64,000 bases of DNA. Source: Pseudomonas reinekei (GTDB lineage Bacteria > Pseudomonadota > Gammaproteobacteria > Pseudomonadales > Pseudomonadaceae). The notes beneath the pieces are model-generated. The model saw only the letters and a program-made list of their open reading frames with translations. It searched no databases and was not told the origin of the DNA. Below, one piece after another: positions 16,500 to 25,749 of this stretch. The stretch's first letter is position 1; each line of letters opens with the position of its first letter. The stretch covers positions 1 to 64,000 of the forward strand of contig NZ_MSTQ01000015.1 of NCBI RefSeq assembly GCF_001945365.1, given 5' to 3'. The position numbers and the translations under genes were made by a program.

Positions 16500-17429
16500 A
16501 TGCCCGGCCTACGTCGTTTCCCTTTACCGTTAATCGCTGCCTTCTTCGCGTTGTACGTGATTTGGGGCTCGACCTATCTGGTGATTCGTATTGGCGTGGA
16601 GTACTGGCCACCATTGCTGCTGGCGGGCATCCGTTTTGTGATCGCCGGGACCTTGATGTACGCCTTCCTGCGTTGGCGTGGGGCGCCGGCACCGACCTGG
16701 GCGCAGTGGAAAGCCGCCGGGATCATCGGGATTTTACTGCTGGCCTGTGGCAACGGCGCAGTCAGCGTGGCTGAACACACCGGCGTGGCGTCCGGGGTGG
16801 CGGCGCTGGCGGTGGCGACGGTGCCGTTGTTTACCTTGCTCTGCGGATATTTCTGGGGTGCACGTAATACCCGTCTCGAATGGGCGGGGATTGTGCTGGG
16901 CTTGATCGGCATCGCCATGCTCAACCTCGGCTCCAACCTGCAATCGAGCCCCCTTGGCGCGGCACTGCTGATCTTTGCGGCGGCGACCTGGGCCTTTGGC
17001 TCAGTCTGGAGCAAACACTTGCCTTTGCCTCAAGGGGCAATGGCCAGCGCCGTGGAGATGCTGGTCGGCGGCGTGGTGCTGCTGATCGCCAGCGCGGTCA
17101 GCGGTGAACACCTGGAAAAGGTGCCGCCGATCGAAGGCTGGGCCGCACTCGCGTACCTGACTGTGTTCGGTTCGATCATCGCCTTCAACGCCTACATGTA
17201 CCTGTTGAAACATGTGCGCCCGGCGGCGGCCACCAGTTATGCCTACGTCAACCCGGCGGTGGCGGTGTTGCTGGGGATCGTGTTTGTCGGCGAGACGATC
17301 GGCATCGAGGAAGCGTTGGCGATGGCGGTGATCATCAGCGCCGTGGTGTTGATCGGCCTGCCGCAGTGGCGTCGTGCTCCCGCGCTGCCGACGGTGAAGG
17401 TGGTGCCGACAGAATCCCGTGTGAATTAG
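16500..17429 (+). CDS. yedA: YedA-type EamA/DMT exporter
   Basis: A 309-residue inner-membrane transporter with ten predicted helices in two EamA repeats. It follows E. coli YedA closely: ALYVIWGSTYLVIRIGVEYW, ACGNGAVSVAEHTGV, AFGSVWSKHLPLP and ATSYAYVNPAVAVLLG. Probably exports an amino acid or metabolite. The ATG at 16500 is used; an in-frame TTG 18 nt earlier is less likely. Divergent from the Lrp gene, its likely regulator. Confidence 0.87.
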   Translation: MPGLRRFPLPLIAAFFALYVIWGSTYLVIRIGVEYWPPLLLAGIRFVIAGTLMYAFLRWRGAPAPTWAQWKAAGIIGILLLACGNGAVSVAEHTGVASGVAALAVATVPLFTLLCGYFWGARNTRLEWAGIVLGLIGIAMLNLGSNLQSSPLGAALLIFAAATWAFGSVWSKHLPLPQGAMASAVEMLVGGVVLLIASAVSGEHLEKVPPIEGWAALAYLTVFGSIIAFNAYMYLLKHVRPAAATSYAYVNPAVAVLLGIVFVGETIGIEEALAMAVIISAVVLIGLPQWRRAPALPTVKVVPTESRVN

Positions 17430-17494
17430 GGTAAACTGCGCGGCATTGCACACTTGTTTCGCATAACCGCGCTGAATTTTCCTACGGTATTCCC

Positions 17495-18832
17495 ATGACT
17501 TTCGCCACCCTTGGCCTGATCGAACCCTTGCTGCGCTCCCTCGAGACGCTCGGCTACCAGACTCCCACGCCGGTTCAGGCGCAAGCCATTCCGGCCGTGC
17601 TGGCCGGTCGCGACTTGATGGCCGCCGCCCAGACCGGTACCGGCAAGACCGCCGGTTTCGCCCTGCCGCTGCTGCAACTGCTGGCCATGGAAGGGCCGAA
17701 AGTCACCGCCAATTCGGTACGCGCGCTGATCCTGGTGCCGACCCGCGAACTGGCCGAGCAGGTTCACGAAGCGGTGCGCCAGTACGCCGAGAACCTGCCG
17801 CTGCGCACCTACGCGGTCTATGGCGGCGTCAGCATCAACCCGCAAATGATGAAGCTGCGCAGCGGCGTCGACCTGCTGGTGGCGACCCCGGGCCGCTTGC
17901 TCGACCTGTTCCGCCAGAACGCGCTGAAGTTCAACCAACTGCAAACCCTGGTGCTGGACGAAGCCGACCGCATGCTCGACCTGGGCTTTTCCGAGGAACT
18001 GGCGAACATTTACCGCGCGCTGCCTTCGAGACGTCAGACGCTGCTGTTCTCCGCAACCTTCTCCGACGACATCCGCCTGCTGGCCGGGCAAATGCTCAAT
18101 GACCCGCTGAGCATTGAAGTCAGCCCGCGCAACGTTGCGGCCAACACCGTCAAGCAATGGATTGTGACGGTGGACAAGAAGCGCAAGCCGGAACTCTTCG
18201 TGCACCTGATGCGCAAGGGCAAGTGGAAGCAAGTGCTGGTGTTCGCCAAGACCCGCAACGGCGTGGACGCGCTGGTGGAAAAACTCCAGGGGCTGGGCAT
18301 CAACGCCGACGGCATCCATGGCGACAAACCCCAGGCCACCCGTCAACGCGCACTGGACCGTTTCAAGGCGAGTGACGTGCAGATCCTGGTTGCCACTGAC
18401 GTGGCGGCCCGTGGCCTGGACATTGAAGACTTGCCGTTGGTGGTCAACTTCGACCTGCCGATCGTCGCCGAGGATTACATCCACCGCATCGGTCGTACCG
18501 GCCGTGCGGGCTCGACCGGCGAGGCGATTTCCCTGGTGTGCGCGGATGAAGTGAATCTGCTGTCGGCCATCGAGATGTTGACCCGTCAGACGTTGAAGCG
18601 TCAGAACGAACCGGATTTCGAACCTGAGCACCGCGTGCCGGATACGGATGCCAGCGGGCAAGTGGTCAAGAAGCCGAAGAAACCGAAGAAGCCAAAGGCC
18701 TCGGGGGGTGGCGGCAAGCGCAATCTGGGCAAGTGGGTGGACAGCGGGGAAGTTGCGCCGGCAGAACCTTCGATCAAGCCTGTGCGAAAAGTGCCGGTGT
18801 TCAATACCGGGCCGCGTAAGCGTAAGCCTTGA
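17495..18832 (+). CDS. rhlE: DEAD-box ATP-dependent RNA helicase RhlE
   Basis: A 445-residue helicase. All motifs are present: Q motif (PTPVQAQAIP), AQTGTGKTAGFALP, PTRELAEQV, TPGRLLDL, DEADRMLDLGF, SATFSDDI, VATDVAARGLDIEDL and HRIGRTGRAGSTGEA. The C-terminus is a basic Lys/Pro-rich tail (residues about 380-445) expected to bind RNA and typical of RhlE. It acts on structured RNA and ribosome precursors. Confidence 0.93.
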   Translation: MTFATLGLIEPLLRSLETLGYQTPTPVQAQAIPAVLAGRDLMAAAQTGTGKTAGFALPLLQLLAMEGPKVTANSVRALILVPTRELAEQVHEAVRQYAENLPLRTYAVYGGVSINPQMMKLRSGVDLLVATPGRLLDLFRQNALKFNQLQTLVLDEADRMLDLGFSEELANIYRALPSRRQTLLFSATFSDDIRLLAGQMLNDPLSIEVSPRNVAANTVKQWIVTVDKKRKPELFVHLMRKGKWKQVLVFAKTRNGVDALVEKLQGLGINADGIHGDKPQATRQRALDRFKASDVQILVATDVAARGLDIEDLPLVVNFDLPIVAEDYIHRIGRTGRAGSTGEAISLVCADEVNLLSAIEMLTRQTLKRQNEPDFEPEHRVPDTDASGQVVKKPKKPKKPKASGGGGKRNLGKWVDSGEVAPAEPSIKPVRKVPVFNTGPRKRKP

Positions 18833-18857
18833 TTACACGCGGCGTCTGATTGGCCGT

Positions 18858-18934
18858 CATCGCCAGCAGGCTGGCTCCCACAGTTTTTTGTGAACGACAC
18901 AAATCCCCTGTGGGCGCCAGCCTGCTGGCGATGG
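18858..18934. repeat. REP pair ('CGCCAGCAGGCTGGC' type)
   Basis: CATCGCCAGCAGGCTGGCTC at 18858 and inverse GCCAGCCTGCTGGCGATG to 18934. It lies between convergent rhlE and the flavoprotein gene and uses a GCCAGC/GCTGGC stem, a variant of the commoner type in this window. Confidence 0.88.
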
Positions 18935-18948
18935 AGGCGACTCGGTTT

Positions 18949-20190
18949 TCAGCCCTTGCGCTGCAACCACTCAATCGTCCCCGACGCCGCCGCACGCCCG
19001 CTGGCAAAACACGCGGTCAGCAGATAGCCGCCCGTGGGCGCTTCCCAGTCCAGCATCTCTCCCGCGCAGAAAACCCCAGGCAATTGCTTGAGCATCAATC
19101 GTTCATCCATCGACTCGAACAACACGCCGCCCGCGCTGCTGATGGCTTCATCCAGTGGACGGGTTTTCACCAGTGTCAGTGGCAACGCCTTGATGGCTTG
19201 GGCCAGCAGCGCCGGGTCGGTGAAGGTGTCGGCCGTGGTCAGTTCTCGCAACAGCGCCGCTTTCACCCCATCGATGCCCAACTGACTGTGCAAGTGCTTG
19301 GCCATGGAGCGTGAGCCCCGTGGTTTGCGCAGCGCTGCCTGGACTTTATCCACAGGCCGGCCGGGCAAGAGATCGATGTGAATCGTGGCCGAACCGCGCT
19401 GGTTGATCGCCTCGCGAATCGATGCGGACAGGGCGTAGATCAAACTGCCTTCAATTCCCGTGGCGGTGATCACGCATTCACCGAGCCGGGGCACGTCGTC
19501 GTTGAGGCCGATAGCGATGTTTTTCAGCGGGGCACCGGCGAATTTGCTGACCAACAATTCGCTCCAGGCCTGCACTTCGAAGCCACAATTGCTCGGTTGC
19601 AAGGGCGCAAGTCCTACGCCGCGTTGCTCCAGCGGCAGCATCCACGCGCCATCCGACCCCAAGCGTGACCAGCTGCCACCGCCGAGGGCGAGCAGGGTGG
19701 CATCGGCTTGAACGGTTTTTTCGCCATCAGGGCTGGCGATGCGCAAATCACCTTGGTCATTCCAGCCAAGCCAGCGGTGGCGGGTGTGGATAACGACGCC
19801 GCTGTCGCGCAATCGCTTGAGCCAGGCGCGCAACAGCGGCGCGGCCTTCATGTCGGTCGGGAAAACCCGGCCAGAGCTGCCGACGAAGGTTTCGATGCCC
19901 AGTTCATGAATCCACTGGCACAACGCGTCGGCAGCGAAGCTGCGCAACAGCGGGGCGATTTGCGGTGCGCGTTCGGCGTAGCGCGAAAGGAACGCGGGGT
20001 AGGCTTCAGAGTGGGTGATGTTCATGCCGCCGACGCCGGCCAGGAGGAATTTTCTTCCCACCGAAGGCATGCCGTCGTACAGATCGACCTTGATCCCGGC
20101 CCGGCTCAACAATTCGGCCGCCATGAGCCCGGCGGGGCCGCCGCCGATGATGGCGACTTGGTGAGGGAGGGTTGGCGAGGATTGGGTCAT
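18949..20190 (-). CDS. HI0933-like flavoprotein (TIGR03862 family)
   Basis: A 413-residue FAD-binding protein of the BaiN/HI0933 group. The N-terminal Rossmann motif is AIIGGGPAGLMAAELLSRAG; GRKFLLAGVGGMNITHSE and ALGGGSWSRLGSDG are family hallmarks, and the C-terminal SSAGGVLFESMDERLMLKQ and GEMLDWEAPTGGYLL complete it. Physiological substrate unknown. The ATG at 20190 gives the standard start; the frame runs 12 codons further upstream. Confidence 0.88.
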   Translation of the reverse strand: MTQSSPTLPHQVAIIGGGPAGLMAAELLSRAGIKVDLYDGMPSVGRKFLLAGVGGMNITHSEAYPAFLSRYAERAPQIAPLLRSFAADALCQWIHELGIETFVGSSGRVFPTDMKAAPLLRAWLKRLRDSGVVIHTRHRWLGWNDQGDLRIASPDGEKTVQADATLLALGGGSWSRLGSDGAWMLPLEQRGVGLAPLQPSNCGFEVQAWSELLVSKFAGAPLKNIAIGLNDDVPRLGECVITATGIEGSLIYALSASIREAINQRGSATIHIDLLPGRPVDKVQAALRKPRGSRSMAKHLHSQLGIDGVKAALLRELTTADTFTDPALLAQAIKALPLTLVKTRPLDEAISSAGGVLFESMDERLMLKQLPGVFCAGEMLDWEAPTGGYLLTACFASGRAAASGTIEWLQRKG

Positions 20191-20244
20191 GGGATGCACT
20201 GCGGTCTGACGGGATAAGCCGCGCATTCTAGCAGCCCGGATCCC

Positions 20245-20333
20245 TGTAGGAGCGAGCCAGCTCGCGATGGCAGTCTGTCAGTTGGCGAAGATGCTGGATG
20301 TGCCGGCCTCATCGCGAGCAGGCTCGCTTCCAC
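20245..20333. repeat. REP pair
   Basis: TGTAGGAGCGAGCCAGCTCG from 20245 and inverse ATCGCGAGCAGGCTCGCTTC to 20333. The 281-bp gap in which it lies (20191-20471) also contains a perfect DnaA-box nonamer TTATCCACA at 20425 and two related sequences (20451, 20460); otherwise nothing was seen. Confidence 0.88.
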
Positions 20334-20471
20334 CGGGTTCGGTGGTGCTTTCCAGGGCTGGTCAAAAAACCAACAACAGTCTGTAGCCTATGCGTGGCGT
20401 GGGCTGTAGTCCCTTTCACTCAGGTTATCCACAGGCGGTTCCACAGGCATTGTGGGTAAAGCATCCACAGG

Positions 20472-21392
20472 TCAGTGACAACCTGATGACTGCCAGACGC
20501 GCTGCGCACTGTGATGAAGGATGCCGTGGCGGCGGGCCAGGGCATGACGGTCTTTGCTGTAGCCGCCGCCAATCACGCCCACCACTGGAATTTCCCGGCC
20601 GAGGCAATGGCGCATCACGCTTTCATCGCGGGCGGCGACGCCTTCGTCTGTCAGTTTCAAATAACCGAGTGCGTCGTCCTTATGCACATCGACGCCGGCG
20701 TCATAGAGCACCAGGTCTGGCTGATAGAGCGGCAGCAAGTAGTTGAGCGCATCGTCCACCACCTTCAGGTAATCGGAATCGCCCATGCCATTGGGCAATG
20801 GAATGTCCCAGTCACTTGCGGCCTTGCGCGCAGGAAAATTCTTCTCGCAATGCAGGGAAACGGTAATGGCTTCCGGGGTGTTGTGCAGAATGCGTGCAGT
20901 CCCGTCGCCCTGATGCACGTCGCAATCGAAGATCAGCACCCGATTCACACGACCGCTTTGCAGCAGGTAATGGCTGATCACCGCCAGGTCGTTGAAGATG
21001 CAGAAGCCCGCCGGGTAATCATAATGCGCGTGGTGAGTGCCGCCCGCCAGGTGGCAGGCCAGCCCATGTTCCAGCGCCTGCTCGGCCGCCAGCAACGAAC
21101 CGCCGACCGCCCGCACCGTGCGCCGCGCCAGCGCTTCGCTCCAGGGCAAGCCGAGGCGCCGTTGATCTTCACGGGACAACTCACCCGTCATGTAGCGTTC
21201 GATATACGAAGGGTCATGGGCAAGGGCGAGAATCTCTGGCGGGCACAGTTGCGGGCGCAGCAGGTCGGCGTCGCGGGTCAGGCCACTGTCCACCAGGTGA
21301 TCGCGCAGCAGGCGAAACTTGTCCATCGGGAAGCGGTGATCCGCCGGAAACTCGGGGCTGTAGTCTTCGTGATAAATCAGCGGCAGCGGCAT
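20472..21392 (-). CDS. Histone deacetylase family amidohydrolase
   Basis: A 306-residue arginase/deacetylase-fold zinc enzyme. Visible: AGGTHHAHYDYPAGFCIFND with the active-site His pair, DCDVHQGDGTA with the first Asp/His zinc ligands and YDAGVDVHKDD with the third Asp. Bacterial members deacetylate acetylpolyamines, acetoin-related or other small amides; this short cytoplasmic type is mostly unassigned. The ATG at 21392 gives the natural start MPLPLIYHEDYSPEF; the frame continues 34 codons upstream. Confidence 0.88.
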   Translation of the reverse strand: MPLPLIYHEDYSPEFPADHRFPMDKFRLLRDHLVDSGLTRDADLLRPQLCPPEILALAHDPSYIERYMTGELSREDQRRLGLPWSEALARRTVRAVGGSLLAAEQALEHGLACHLAGGTHHAHYDYPAGFCIFNDLAVISHYLLQSGRVNRVLIFDCDVHQGDGTARILHNTPEAITVSLHCEKNFPARKAASDWDIPLPNGMGDSDYLKVVDDALNYLLPLYQPDLVLYDAGVDVHKDDALGYLKLTDEGVAARDESVMRHCLGREIPVVGVIGGGYSKDRHALARRHGILHHSAQRVWQSSGCH

Positions 21393-21469
21393 GATGATTT
21401 CGGACAAGAGTGAGAGACGGATCCTACCAGCGTTGTAGACTTGCGGCATGGAAATGGGGGAGTGGCACG

Positions 21470-22039
21470 ATGGAGCCGATACTTGAACTGGCAAGCGCGC
21501 GACTGCTGTTGCGGCAATGGCGTGATGAGGATTTGCCGGAATTTGCCGCGATGTGTGCCGATCCGCAGGTCATGCGTTATTTTCCGGCGCCGTTGAGCCG
21601 ACTGGAAAGTGCTTCATTGATCGGGCGAATCCGTGGCCATTTTGCCGAACACGGTTTTGGCCTCTGGGCGCTGGAGCGCAAGGATACCGGCCAGTTCATC
21701 GGGTTTACCGGGCTTGGCGTGGTCGGTTTCGAGGCACCGTTCAGCCCGGCCATCGAGATCGGCTGGCGCCTGGCGCGGCAGCATTGGGGCCTTGGCTATG
21801 CCAGCGAAGCGGCCTGGACGGCTCTGCGCTGCGGGTTTGACCGATTGCTGCTGAACGAGGTCGTGTCCTTCACTGCCGACAGTAATCTGCCTTCGCAAAA
21901 AGTCATGCAGGCGATCGGCATGCATCACGATCCGGCCGATGACTTCGATCACCCCAAGCTCGCCGTCGATCATCCCCTGCGGCATCACGTGTTGTACCGC
22001 ATCAGCCGTGAACAATGGCTGCAAACCTTGCATGGATAA
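21470..22039 (+). CDS. GNAT family N-acetyltransferase (RimJ/RimL-like)
   Basis: A 189-residue GCN5-related acetyltransferase. LELASARLLLRQWRDEDLPEF is the common RimJ/RimL-type start and RLARQHWGLGYASEAAWTAL contains the acetyl-CoA pyrophosphate loop in modified form, ahead of SNLPSQKVMQAIG. GGGGGAG precedes the ATG. Substrate unknown; it may act on a ribosomal protein or small molecule. Confidence 0.85.
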   Translation: MEPILELASARLLLRQWRDEDLPEFAAMCADPQVMRYFPAPLSRLESASLIGRIRGHFAEHGFGLWALERKDTGQFIGFTGLGVVGFEAPFSPAIEIGWRLARQHWGLGYASEAAWTALRCGFDRLLLNEVVSFTADSNLPSQKVMQAIGMHHDPADDFDHPKLAVDHPLRHHVLYRISREQWLQTLHG

Positions 22040-22145
22040 CCTGGCACGGACGTTTACAATGGACCCCATGTTGGCCCGGGCCATTAAATGAATTGACCGC
22101 CGCAGCCAAGACTGTGCGGTATTGCGTTGTGTGAGGAGAGTCTGA

Positions 22146-23015
22146 ATGAGCCAAGTGTTGGAAGATCTGGTCGACCTGCTGACGCTGGAGCCGATCGAAG
22201 AAAACCTGTTCCGTGGCCGTAGCCAGGATCTGGGGTTTCGTCAGTTGTTCGGTGGTCAGGTGCTTGGTCAGTCGCTGTCGGCGGCCAGTCAGACGGTAGA
22301 AGAGGCGCGTCATGTGCATTCGATGCACGGTTATTTCCTGCGTCCGGGCGATGCCGGTTTGCCAGTGGTGTATCAGGTTGACCGGGTTCGCGATGGTGGC
22401 AGTTTCAGCACGCGCCGCGTGACGGCAATCCAGAAGGGCCACCCGATCTTCACCTGCAGCGCTTCGTTCCAGTACGACGAAGCCGGCTTCCAGCATCAGA
22501 GTGAAATGCCGCAAGTGGTCGGCCCGGAGAACCTGCCTTCGGAGCTGGAGTTGACCCAGCAACGCGCGCACTTGATCCCCGAGAAAATGCGCGAAAAGCT
22601 GCTGTGCCCGAAGCCGATCGAATTTCGCCCGGTGACCGAGAAAGATCCCTACAACCCGTTGCCCTCCGATCCGATCAAGTACGTCTGGTTTCGCGCCGAC
22701 GGCGCCTTGGCCGATTCCCCGGCGCTGCACAAGTATTTGCTGGCCTATGCCTCCGACTTCGGTCTGCTGACCACCTCGATGCAGCCGCACGGCAAATCGG
22801 TCTGGCACAAGGACATGCAGGTCGCCAGCCTCGACCATGCGTTGTGGTTCCACGCCAACCTGCGCGCGGATGACTGGTTGCTCTATGCGATGGACAGTCC
22901 GTGGGCCGGCAATTCCCGTGGGTTCTCCCGTGGCAGCGTGTTCAACCGCGCCGGGCAACTGGTGGCCTCGGTCACTCAGGAAGGCCTGATCCGTCATCGC
23001 AAGGACTGGGCATGA
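22146..23015 (+). CDS. tesB: Acyl-CoA thioesterase II
   Basis: A 289-residue double-hotdog thioesterase that hydrolyses medium- and long-chain acyl-CoA. The two halves start with LLTLEPIEENLFRG and a second hotdog around residue 170; the catalytic Asp is in VASLDHALWFH and the Gln in VASVTQEGLIR, as in E. coli TesB. GAGGAGAG lies before the ATG. Its TGA overlaps the ATG of the HAD gene (ATGA), so both are co-translated. Confidence 0.93.
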   Translation: MSQVLEDLVDLLTLEPIEENLFRGRSQDLGFRQLFGGQVLGQSLSAASQTVEEARHVHSMHGYFLRPGDAGLPVVYQVDRVRDGGSFSTRRVTAIQKGHPIFTCSASFQYDEAGFQHQSEMPQVVGPENLPSELELTQQRAHLIPEKMREKLLCPKPIEFRPVTEKDPYNPLPSDPIKYVWFRADGALADSPALHKYLLAYASDFGLLTTSMQPHGKSVWHKDMQVASLDHALWFHANLRADDWLLYAMDSPWAGNSRGFSRGSVFNRAGQLVASVTQEGLIRHRKDWA

Positions 23016-23605
23016 GCCTGACCGACGTACGCCATTGGGTGTTCGACATGGACGGAACCCTGACGGTGGCCGTGCATGATTTCGCAGCGATTCGCGTGGC
23101 ATTGGCGATCCCGGCAGAAGACGACATCCTGACTCACCTCGCCGCGCTGCCCGCCGATGAAGCGGCGGCCAAACATGCGTGGTTGCTGGAGCATGAGCGG
23201 GATCTGGCGCTCGGTTCGAAACCGGCGCCAGGTGCGGTGGAACTGGTGCGTGAGTTGGCCGGGCGTGGTTATCGCCTGGGTATTCTCACGCGCAATGCCC
23301 GTGAGCTGGCGCATGTCACGCTGGAGGCAATCGGCCTGGCTGACTGTTTCGCGGTGGAGGATGTGCTGGGCCGCGATGAAGCTCCGCCGAAGCCGCATCC
23401 CGGTGGGTTGTTGAAGCTTGCCAAAGCCTGGCAGGTGCCGGCCAGCGAAATGGTGATGGTCGGCGATTACCGTTTTGATCTGGATTGCGGTCGGGCGGCA
23501 GGGGCGCGAACGGTGCTGGTAAACCTGCCGGATAATCCATGGCCGGAGCTGACGGATTGGCATGTGGCGGATTGTGTGGCGTTACGGGAAATGCTTTGCG
23601 CTTGA
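23012..23605 (+). CDS. HAD family hydrolase
   Basis: A 197-residue phosphatase-like protein. Motif I is VFDMDGTLTV with the nucleophile and general acid Asp, motif II is LGILTRNAREL, and motif III/IV is MVMVGDYRFDLDCGRAAG. The small cap inserted near residues 20-75 is helical (type C1), resembling phosphoglycolate-phosphatase-like members. It overlaps tesB by 4 nt. Its stop lies just before a REP element. Confidence 0.88.
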   Translation: MSLTDVRHWVFDMDGTLTVAVHDFAAIRVALAIPAEDDILTHLAALPADEAAAKHAWLLEHERDLALGSKPAPGAVELVRELAGRGYRLGILTRNARELAHVTLEAIGLADCFAVEDVLGRDEAPPKPHPGGLLKLAKAWQVPASEMVMVGDYRFDLDCGRAAGARTVLVNLPDNPWPELTDWHVADCVALREMLCA

Positions 23606-23610
23606 GGCCC

Positions 23611-23660
23611 TCGCTCCCACAGTTGATCGCATTTCATTGTGGGAGCGAGCCTGCTCGCGA
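23611..23660. repeat. Compact REP pair
   Basis: TCGCTCCCAC (23611-23620) faces GTGGGAGCGAGCCTGCTCGC (from 23639), forming a short head-to-head pair between the HAD gene and the convergent hydrolase gene, whose stop codon lies inside it. Confidence 0.82.
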
Positions 23661-24644
23661 ATGCGTCGGAGCTGACAACCCAGGTGACTGGTCAAACAAC
23701 GCCTTCTGCCCCTCTGGCGAAGTCAACATCCCACCCCCGTTATGCCCGACGCCGGGTACTTCGATCAGCTGCTGATTCAATCCCTGCGGTTGCAAGCGCT
23801 TCAGATAATTAAAGTAAAAACGCCCACGGGCCAGTCGATTCGGACCTTGGGCCTTGGCCTCGCAGCTTTTATCCAGCGCCGGATGATTCGGGTCAGTGTC
23901 CTGCTGCCCCAGCAGATAAACGACGTCACGCTTGAGGTACTTTTCCTGCAATTGCGCAGCGGTTTGTCCGTCGGCGTAGGCGGGTAAATCTGTCAGCCCA
24001 TACTTCCAGCGATTGAAGTCCGGGCAAGCGGCATGGTTGAAGGCAACCGGCCGGCGTTCATCGAAATACCCATAGGACGAAGGGTTGGCGATCACGTAGC
24101 GAAGCTTTACCCCAGCGGCCTCCAGCGCCGACTGATCGTGGCCCAGCAAGGCGTAGCGCTGCACCACCTGCGCACCGCCGGAGTGACCGGCGATCACGAT
24201 TTGCTTCACGTCTGGAAACTGCTGACGATCCCCCAGTCGGGCGATGATTTCGTCCAGCGCCTCGAAGGAACTCATGCGAAACGGTGCAGTGGATTCGCCG
24301 CCAGCCATCCACTCATTGCCCTGCCAGCGCAGTACGGTGTCAGCCACGGGATGTTTTTCGACGTCGGTTTCATTGAGAAACTGCGGGGCGATCACCAGGG
24401 TCGAGTCACGTTGACCGGCCAGTTCGGCGGCGCGGTTGCCGCTCTGGAGATAGCTTTGCGCATTGCGTAACCGACCATGGACGATGATCAACACGCGCTC
24501 GATTTTTGCCGGAGCCGGGCTGATGCCCACCGCTATTTCACCTGACTTCAACAGCAGGCGCCCGGGACTGAGCTCTTTGACCCCCTGCTCGGCAGCCTGG
24601 GACGTTGCGCAAGTGAACAGCAAAACCAACAACCACTTCTTCAT
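23634..24644 (-). CDS. Secreted alpha/beta hydrolase
   Basis: A 336-residue alpha/beta hydrolase with a signal peptide (MKKWLLVLLFTCATSQAAEQ). The nucleophile elbow is GHSGGAQVVQ near residue 175; VLIIVHGRLRNA carries the oxyanion region and the late GVGHNGGGM holds the likely catalytic His. It is probably periplasmic; substrate unknown. The ATG directly follows the TAA of the upstream zinc peptidase gene (TAAATG), so they form an operon. The final residues THSRAGSLPQ are encoded by the compact REP pair and are unlikely to be original. Confidence 0.82.
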   Translation of the reverse strand: MKKWLLVLLFTCATSQAAEQGVKELSPGRLLLKSGEIAVGISPAPAKIERVLIIVHGRLRNAQSYLQSGNRAAELAGQRDSTLVIAPQFLNETDVEKHPVADTVLRWQGNEWMAGGESTAPFRMSSFEALDEIIARLGDRQQFPDVKQIVIAGHSGGAQVVQRYALLGHDQSALEAAGVKLRYVIANPSSYGYFDERRPVAFNHAACPDFNRWKYGLTDLPAYADGQTAAQLQEKYLKRDVVYLLGQQDTDPNHPALDKSCEAKAQGPNRLARGRFYFNYLKRLQPQGLNQQLIEVPGVGHNGGGMLTSPEGQKALFDQSPGLSAPTHSRAGSLPQ

Positions 24645-25532
24645 TTACAGATTTTTCGCCGCAAAGGTATCGCACTGGCCAACCTGGCCCTGGGCGAATC
24701 CGGTTTTGAACCAGCGCACCCGTTGCGCTGACGTGCCATGGGTAAACGAGTCCGGGACCACACGGCCCTGACCCTGTTGCTGCAAGCGATCGTCGCCGAT
24801 GGCGTTTGCAGCGTTCAAGGCTTCTTCGATGTCGCCCGGTTCCAGCCAGTTCAGCCGTTGCTGCGCATTGCTGGCCCAGACCCCGGCCAGGCAGTCAGCC
24901 TGAAGTTCCTGGCGAACCAGCAAGCCACCGTCACCTTCCATCTGCCGGCCTTGCTGGCGGGCTGCCTGAATTTTCGCGGAAACGCCGAGCAAGGTCTGCA
25001 CATGGTGTCCGACTTCGTGAGCGATCACGTAGGCCTGTGCGAAATCGCCAGCGGCGGAAAAGCGCTGCGACATTTCCTGGAAAAACGCCATGTCCAGATA
25101 GACTTTCTGGTCTGCCGGACAATAGAACGGACCGGTCGCGGATGTCGCCAGCCCGCAGGCCGAATTCACCCGATTGCTGAACAGCACCAGGGTCGGGTCC
25201 TTATATTGACGGCCGCCCTGCTGGAAAATCTGCCGCCAGGTGTCTTCGGTGTCGCCAAGGATCGAACGGACGAATTCGGCGCCTTCGTCATTGGCCGGCG
25301 GTGCCTTGCGCGTCTGCGTTGTGGCCGGTGCGGATGGGTCCATCTGGCCGGTCAGCTGTCCGAGGATTTGCATCGGGTCCTGGCCGGTGATCCAGCCGAT
25401 CCCGACGATCAACAGGATTGCAGTCAGGCTCAGACCTTTGCCGCCGCCAAAGCGCATCCCGCCGCCACCGCCGACATCATCACCACGGGCATCGACGACG
25501 TTGTCGCTGCGTCGGCCTTTTTTCCATAGCAT
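24645..25532 (-). CDS. ypfJ: Neutral zinc metallopeptidase, YpfJ family
   Basis: A 295-residue membrane-anchored protein. It starts with a Gly-rich basic segment (VGGGGGMRFGGGKG) and one transmembrane helix (LSLTAILLIVGIGWI); the periplasmic domain has the gluzincin-type motif VIAHEVGHHVQ and the downstream ELQADCLAGVWA with the third ligand Glu. Four Cys residues, including CGLATS and FYCPADQ, may form disulfides. GAGGA precedes the ATG at 25532. The peptidase's target is unknown; co-transcribed with the alpha/beta hydrolase gene. Confidence 0.9.
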   Translation of the reverse strand: MLWKKGRRSDNVVDARGDDVGGGGGMRFGGGKGLSLTAILLIVGIGWITGQDPMQILGQLTGQMDPSAPATTQTRKAPPANDEGAEFVRSILGDTEDTWRQIFQQGGRQYKDPTLVLFSNRVNSACGLATSATGPFYCPADQKVYLDMAFFQEMSQRFSAAGDFAQAYVIAHEVGHHVQTLLGVSAKIQAARQQGRQMEGDGGLLVRQELQADCLAGVWASNAQQRLNWLEPGDIEEALNAANAIGDDRLQQQGQGRVVPDSFTHGTSAQRVRWFKTGFAQGQVGQCDTFAAKNL

Positions 25533-25749
25533 GTGGGAATCCTCTGTTTGTCCGTGCGATGAGTGTTGCTGCCAAGTGGGAGCGGCGCCAGTCCGGTCGT
25601 CCGGCTTTTTCCCTGCACGCCAATGTCCCGGCAATCCGTGACGGCTGCCGAGAACGATTCAGGCTTGTATTGAACGCGGATAGCAGTTCCAGATTTCGCA
25701 TTCGGTGGGTTGTCTTCTAGAATCGAGCAAATTTTGCGTGGAAGCTCCC

